DNA of 64,000 nucleotides from Anoplopoma fimbria (Eukaryota > Chordata > Actinopteri > Perciformes > Anoplopomatidae): assembly GCF_027596085.1 (NCBI RefSeq), contig NC_072450.1, positions 573,348 through 637,347 on the forward strand, written 5' to 3'. Below are positions 56,801 to 64,000 of this stretch, in pieces; the first letter of the stretch is position 1, and each line of letters begins with the position of its first letter. Under the pieces are notes generated by a model that was not told the DNA's origin, did not search any database, and saw nothing but the letters and a program-made list of their open reading frames with translations. A program made the translations under genes and the position numbers.

Positions 56801-59800
56801 GTGAAGCAGCTCTTCATAAATAGATGAAGAGGACCGACTGTGGATCTCAGCTGGACTCCGGTCTGGATGTGGACACTCTGACCTGGTTTCAGCTGGTTTC
56901 TCGATTCAGTCATAATTCTGTTGAACATGTGAACGTGGGGGGGGGTCCGTCACGATGAGGAGTCAACTTCCTGGATGAAGAAAGCACTCTTTGCTCCGGG
57001 ATCAGGCTGTGTTTGGGGTCTCATTAGAGGATGGCGTGAGGACAGAAACCAGTTCAGACGCTGTGGAGACGCTGGGTGTCCACAGGAAACAAGGACAGAA
57101 ACAAAAGCTGTGGACGCTTCATTTAACAACCACCGCTTCAGCAGCAAACAACATATTGTCTGTGTGAACGTTTCACATGTGAACTCATGTTCTGCTGATT
57201 CTGGATCAGATCAGGAGGCTGAGAACGACACTCAACCGCTCCATACTGTGTTTAATTTATTCTTTTATAGATTTGATTTCAGGGAAACAGAGTTAAAGTG
57301 ATTTTATTTTACATTTTTATCACGTAACAAAAAACATTTGTTCATCGGCTAACTACTGTGCTAGCCGCTAACAAACTATCCTTCATGGAAGATGCTAACA
57401 CTACTTCCATCCATGGACGTATAAAGAGCTCGTTAGCTGCTTGGCTAACAGGACATGAGTCCCCACGGTGTATAAACAGCTGTTTCATGTCCTGTCTTGT
57501 TGTACTTGTTGGACAGATGAGCTTTTATTAAACTGGATGGTGTTACAGAACCAACCAGCTCTCCGTCCAATCAGAGGTCAGACCTTTCCGTTACGACAAC
57601 GAGGTGATTCACAAGGCAAAGTTCACCAAAGTTACTTCCTGGAGCAAAACACAGCAGATTGACTTCTAATCTACTAATCGCAGCGTGTCCCTGGAGACCG
57701 GTTGGTTTGGTTAACCTCCCACCTCTGATGGAGAGGACAGACCTCCGTCTTCTCATCGCTGCATCATACAGCCATGTTTTTCTCCTTCTTGGTTTGGAGT
57801 TGTTCACATAAAATGTAAGAGCAGATTTTTAACTAATGTTTTCATTCTAAAGTAAAAACTCCTCTGATCTGGTTTATCTTTAAGAGTCCATGAAGAAGAG
57901 AGAACGTTAGTGAATTTAGTTTCACTCCCTCGAGTGTAAATAACCTGAAGTGTAACCTGACGTGCTACACTAATCCTCAGGAGGAAACTTCCCTCCTGCT
58001 GTGGTGTTGCTGCAGCATCATCTCATTAAGACTTAAAGAGTTAACGAGGGTTAAGTGAGCTCTGGTTAAGAGCCATGTGAAAGGATCTGGTGTTTTGGTG
58101 TCCAATGATGTCCGACACGGAGAGAGTAAACACAGGAATCTGTCAGATTATTCAACAGATTAAAGCACCAGCTGAGCCTCAAAGCCTCCGAACCTGAGAC
58201 CATTAGTGTCCATGACCGAGACACTAAGACCTGCCCAAAACCAAAATCCTGTTCCTGGAGCACCTGCTTATTTACTCTGCTGCGCCAACACCTTGAGTGT
58301 TTCCCTCCGTCTGTTTTTGTCGGCCGTGGATTGAAAGGTTGAAGTCCAGCAGAGGATTTAATCTGCTCACCTGTTTAGTTGTGTGACACTCTGGTTCACC
58401 TTGAGCAGGAGTCTGTTTAACCGTCGTTCGTTATCTCATCGCGTTGGCCTGTGAGCGCTATTAAAGATACACTTCCTGTTGTTGTTGTGCCCACAAATCC
58501 CCCCAGATCCCCCAAATCCCTTCTGGGCTCATGGTTGATGTTTGGAAACTCAGAGTAGAGCTGGGTTCACTTTCAGACAAAGTGAAAAATATACAACATG
58601 ATGGAAACAGACTTGTTAAATAAAACCTTTTAGGAGCTCATATACAGCAGAACACCACATGTGAAAGCTCATTGGTTTCATTTCAGCTTCTGTTATCTCA
58701 TTGTCATGTGACCTGACAGCAAGCAGCAAAAAGTCTAACTGACCTGGAGTCTGTTTATGGTTTTACTGGGTCAAAAACTTTGTGTTAAATCAGATTGTCA
58801 CGGTGTGAGTGGAAGTCATGGATCCAGCCTATAAACTCACTCACTTGTTCACTGCTTTGTCGGCTCATGGTCGGTCTTTTCTAGATCTTTTGTTGGCCAT
58901 GGTTGGTGTGTCTTTTTGTTTGTTCTTTGTTGGGACACAGAATGTAAACATAAAGAGGATTGATGATTTGAGTTTTACAGAAAGACGTCTCACGTCAGTT
59001 AAATGTGGACTTACTTTATTAGAAACAGTTGTTTTTTTACTTTATAAACTTCATTTTAATGACGTTTGATGTAGATGGCTCAAAGGATCTGCAGACAGAT
59101 TATCATAAATGATCCACTTGATCCTGGATTCATCTGAATGAATTTGTGTCTGGAGGCCTTAAAAGTTTCCTAAGACATATGACACATGAAACTGTGATTT
59201 CATAACATTTTGAATTTAGCAGTTTCTTTAGAATAAAGTAATCAACCAGCTGTGATCTGTATACTTTACTTCTTCATGATGATGATTTCATCATGATGTT
59301 TCTGTAAACTGGAGTCTTTCGTTGCCCAACTCACCCATGACCTTCTCAAAGCTGAGCGCTCAAAGAATGTTCTAACGTTTTCTGTCTCTGCAGTTTCTCA
59401 CAGATATGTTCCTGATGACAACAAAATGTTTTGTGTTTACTCCAGACAGGCGTTGAGAGAAAGCCTTGTGTTCCCTCTCAGGAAACAATTTGGGATAATC
59501 TGCTGTGAAAACAAGACTTCCCAAACAGAGGATCTGGATTAAAGGCCGGGACAACATGGTCGTTACGTAAAGGCCTGTTGTTGTTTGGACGGAGGTGTAA
59601 ATACTTCTTCTCATGGCTACGATTCCAAACGTAATGTTCCTGATGGGGAGGCAGTAGGTGAGCCGATAAGCAGGTTGGCGGTAGTAACTCATGCAACCAG
59701 CGGAGGTGGAGTGTACCAAGATAGTAGACAGCTTTAGCAGGATTGAACTAAACCTTTCCAAAAGACAGGTTGACCTAAAGGTTCCGTTAAACCGGTTGAC

Positions 59801-59969
59801 GAAAACACCATGACGCTGTTACTCTGCAGCTCTTTGACTCAAACAGGTTTGTCATCAAACGAGACCATAACAACTCTGGGATTCTGGGTAATAACACTCT
59901 GTACAGATTACACATTATGGCCTGCAGCTTTGAAAAACACAAACCTGAAAATTGTGCCGTGCCGACCAA
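56801..59969. other. Intergenic, no gene recognised
   Basis: Several open frames (for example 56975-57301, 58809-59069) without recognisable domains or splice partners. Confidence 0.4.
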
Positions 59970-60362
59970 CTGCTGTTTAAAACTCACCTCTTCAAGAAGT
60001 ACTACCCTGAGCCTTCCTCGTAGCACTTATTGCACTCGTATTAGTTGTTGCACTTACTGTATTTGTATCAGTTCGCTGCACTTATTGAATTTGTATTTGT
60101 TTACTGCACTTATCCTATTCGTAGTAGTTTGTAGCACTTACTATATTCGGATTAGTCTGTTGCAATTATTGTTTTCGTAGTAATCTGCCTCTGCACTATA
60201 CTTTTGCTCTGGTTTATGCTTTAAGATGCTTGTTTAAGAAAGGAGATGCACTGATGACTTCTGGTGACTAGTAGTTCTCTTGAATACCTATGTTGAATAC
60301 ACTTCCTGTAAGTCGCTTTGGATAAAAGCGTCTGCTACATGACTGTAATGTAATGTAATGTA
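59970..60362 (+). mobile_element. LINE 3' end, family B
   Basis: Starts with the end of an RT reading frame (K-T-H-L-F-K-K-Y-Y-P-E-P-S in one frame) and ends with gtcgctttggataaaagcgt and (aatgt)n. Same family as 10785-11075 on the opposite strand. Confidence 0.75.
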
Positions 60363-60599
60363 GAGTGTAAAGCTCTTATGTCGACTTTATAATGACCTGT
60401 TCTGAATGGATCCAGAACTAGATGGAGGAAAGACCTGGGAATGAATCTTGATGTGGAACTAAGGAGTGAAATGTGCAGAAATGCAGCTTCCTCTATTTTT
60501 AATTCTAGCTTTAGACTGACACAATTTAACTTTTGCCATCAGCTCTTTATCACTCCATATGAAGTGCATGAATACCATTTTTTTGCCCCTTTGTTTTAG

Positions 60600-61030
60600 A
60601 TGTGGTCTAGAAGAGGGAACATTTTTACCCTCCACTTGGCGCTGCCCTCAACTCAAGAGGTTTTGGCACGGGGGTGCGCGACACCCTATCCAGTATTCAC
60701 GGTGTTGACTCTCTATTGGACCCAAAGATTTGATTATTGGGTAACTTTTCTAAATCCAACCTTGAAATTAGCCACGCAATGAAGCTCCCAGAAATATTGC
60801 TGGCCATTGCTAAAAAATGCATTGCGTTAAAATAAAAATCAAATGTACCTGTCTCAGTTGGAATGTGGCTCTCTGAAATTAATAGTTGTATACCTTAACA
60901 GAAAATAACTCCTTGCTTAAGGAATGAAAGTAAAAGATTAAAAAAAATATGGCAACCCTGGTTGGATTATATTAGAAATTTCCTATCACACTGAATTGAT
61001 AGCGTCTCTTTTAAACTTGTATTGGGGTTG
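60600..61030 (+). pseudogene. Possible L1-type LINE ORF2 C-terminal remnant
   Basis: Broken frames give FDYWVTFLNPTLKLATQ-like and Y-G-N-P-G-W-I-I words reminiscent of the C-terminal tail of L1/Tx1-type ORF2. Weak, recognised from pattern only. Confidence 0.3.
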
Positions 61031-61035
61031 TGATT

Positions 61036-61235
61036 CTATACCTGATCCTTGGTATGAGATGCCGCCTCCTGTCTCTCAGGGTGGGAGGAAGCCGGAGAAC
61101 CCGAAGAGAACCCACGCTTAGACGGGAACAACATGAAAACTCCACACAGAAGGCCGTCTAACCCAGGAATTAAACCCAGGCCCCTCTTGCTGTGAGGCGA
61201 CAGTGCTAACCACCACATCACCGTGAAGCCTGGAC
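61036..61235 (-). repeat. tRNA-derived SINE-like repeat
   Basis: On the - strand: gtggtggttagcactgtcgc (A-box-like), gggtttaattcctgg (B-box-like), then ctgtgtggagttttcatgtt and ggttctccggcttcctccca, the classic order of a very common fish repeat. Confidence 0.65.
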
Positions 61236-61379
61236 TGATCGTTCAGAGTAACTATCTTCATTTTTACTTACAAAAGTCCAGCAACACGGTCAATATCTGC
61301 TCGTTACATGAATATAGTCTTTTCAAAATAAACTTCAATCTTCAAAGGGAACAGCATAGTTAAGTCTAGGCAACACAGC

Positions 61380-61480
61380 TGCTTAGTTAGGTTGAGACAA
61401 CAAAACTACTTAGTTAGGTTGAGACAACAAAACTACTTAGTTAAGTTTAGACAATAAAATTACTTAGTTAGGTTTAGGAA
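61380..61480 (+). repeat. ~29-bp tandem repeat
   Basis: Three to four copies built from acttagttaggttgagaca and acaaaact. Confidence 0.8.
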
Positions 61481-61939
61481 AAGATGACGTTTGAGTTAAA
61501 ATAACTTCAGAAGTGTCTTTACTGAGTTACGTAAGTTACGTGAAAAATAAATCAACATTGACTTCGTGTTACCTGAGGAACAGAAACTCCTGGAAGAAGA
61601 CCAGTTTTTGTTCGTTTTACCCCCCTCCCGTGTGTGTTTTTGTGTACTTTATACTTCGTTGTTCATGAAAACGTGGATTACATACTAATTGATTTCATGA
61701 GATATTTATGAACTACAGAGTATTCATTTTCATAGGTGTAGTAACGAGCGCTGGATAAGGCCACCCTGCTGTTTCACACTAAATAGAATGTGACCATAAT
61801 TCATAATTTAATCAATCATACCTGTGTTTCTCCTGCTCTGATATCTCAGAGTGATGCGTTCCTCTAACATCATTGGTCCCTCTGACATCACACGCCAAGT
61901 ACTCACCACATCACATGACCCGGCAGCCTAAACTCAAGC

Positions 61940-61945
61940 GCACAC

Positions 61946-62036
<91 letters not shown>
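61940..62036. repeat. (CA)n microsatellite
   Basis: 97 nt of CA with one early CG. Confidence 0.95.
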
Positions 62037-62040
<4 letters not shown>

Positions 62041-62143
62041 ATACTGATAATCAAATCAGTGTGAACATGCTGCTTTTCTCTCGTCAATTACTCAGAACAG
62101 TGTGAATGTGACCAAAGTGTTAGAGCTGCCAGGAAGGACTGGA

Positions 62144-63169
<1,026 letters not shown>

Positions 63170-64000
63170 AACGATGCGAAAAGTGCTGACAGTGCTAATG
63201 GTTCTGACAGTGCTAACAGAGATAACAGTGCTAACAATGCTGATGGAGATACCAGTGCGGACAGTGCTAACAGTGCAGATAGAGATAACAGCGGACAGAG
63301 ATGACAGTGCGGACAGAGATACCAGTGCGGACAGTGATGACAGAGATAACAGTGCTGACATCGATTACAATGTTGACAGAGATAACAGTGCTAACAGAGA
63401 TAACTGTGCTTACAGAGATAACATTTCTAACAGTGTTGACAGAGATAACAGTGCTGACATCGATTACAATGTTGACAGAGATAACAGTGCTAACAGAGAT
63501 AACTGTGCTTACAGAGATAACATTTCTAACAGTGTTGACAGAGATAACAGTGCTGACATCGATTACAATGTTGACAGAGATAACAGTGCTAACAGAGATA
63601 ACTGTGCTTACAGAGATAACATTTCTAACAGTGTTGACAGAGATAACAGTGCTGACATCGATTACAATGTTGACAGAGATAACAGTGCTACCAGTTCTCA
63701 CAGTGCTGACAGAGATACCAGTGCTGGCAGAGATAACAGTGCTGACAGCGATACCAGTGCTGACAGAGATAACTGTGCTTACAGAGATAACATTTCTAAC
63801 AGTGCTGACAGAGATAACAGTGCTGACAAAGATTAAATACTAACAGTGCTGACAGAGATAACAGTGCTAACAGTGCTGACAGAGATAACAGTGCTAACAA
63901 TGCTGATAGAGATACCAGTGCGGACAGTGCTAACAGTGCTGATAGAGATAACAGCCGACAGAGATAACAGTGCGGACAGTGCTAACAGTGTTGACAGAGA
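63170..64000 (+). repeat. 9-bp satellite with 99-bp higher-order unit
   Basis: Built from 9-bp words starting ac (acagtgcta, acagtgctg, acagagata, actgtgctt, acatttcta). Between about 63340 and 63680 a 99-bp block (eleven words, marked by tcgattacaa at 63361, 63460, 63559, 63658) repeats with almost no change. Open in several frames only because the unit is a multiple of three. Runs off the right edge. Confidence 0.95.

Overview
The window reads as nuclear DNA of a teleost (ray-finned) fish. The genes are split by GT-AG introns, there is a canonical vertebrate tRNA-Gln gene, the mobile elements are of fish type (Tc1/mariner with long inverted repeats, an 8-bp-duplicating hAT relative, APE-type and L2/CR1-like LINEs), and (CA)n and minisatellite arrays are unusually dense. 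One 100-N assembly gap lies at 23866-23965.

Two protein genes can be read exon by exon. (1) The last four coding exons of a calcium- and integrin-binding protein, best matched to cib2, lie on the + strand at 1354-3678; the first ~29 codons are upstream of the window or of a 44-bp satellite at its left edge. (2) A complete five-exon hsd11b2 (11-beta-hydroxysteroid dehydrogenase type 2) lies on the - strand at 37892-16784. It gives a 413-residue short-chain dehydrogenase with the TGxxxGxG, NNAG, catalytic Ser and YxxxK motifs all present, behind a TATA-containing promoter at about 38050. Its introns hold the Tc1 element, the hAT element, the gap, a 1.9-kb minisatellite and very long CA tracts.

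Layout: 1-1181 44-bp satellite; 1354-3678 cib2 3' exons with minisatellites in each large intron; 3945-5090 pyrimidine-rich minisatellite; 6300-7620 8-bp satellite; 9037-9108 tRNA-Gln(CTG); 13053-14806 left arm of a large inverted repeat carrying a broken copy of hsd11b2 exon 4; 16784-37892 hsd11b2, whose genuine exon 4 lies in the right arm (18691-20371); 38674-39007 dispersed repeats; 40712-42905 decayed APE LINE; 44398-46640 a dispersed repeat split by an L2-like LINE; 51268-51958 G-rich 10-bp satellite; 52961-53286 a second copy of the hsd11b2 promoter, 5'UTR and first ten codons in opposite orientation; 54397-61235 dispersed repeats and LINE/SINE tails; 63170-64000 9-bp/99-bp satellite. 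Most of 46.7-64 kb has no gene I can recognise.

The most interesting structure concerns hsd11b2. Two separate pieces of the gene (exon 4 with flanking introns, and promoter plus start of exon 1) exist as nearly identical inverted extra copies. Its frame-neutral exon 3 sits between a (GU)n tract that abuts the 3' splice site and a complementary (CA)n tract that abuts the 5' splice site. I found no operon-like or defence-like novel system; the novelty here is structural.
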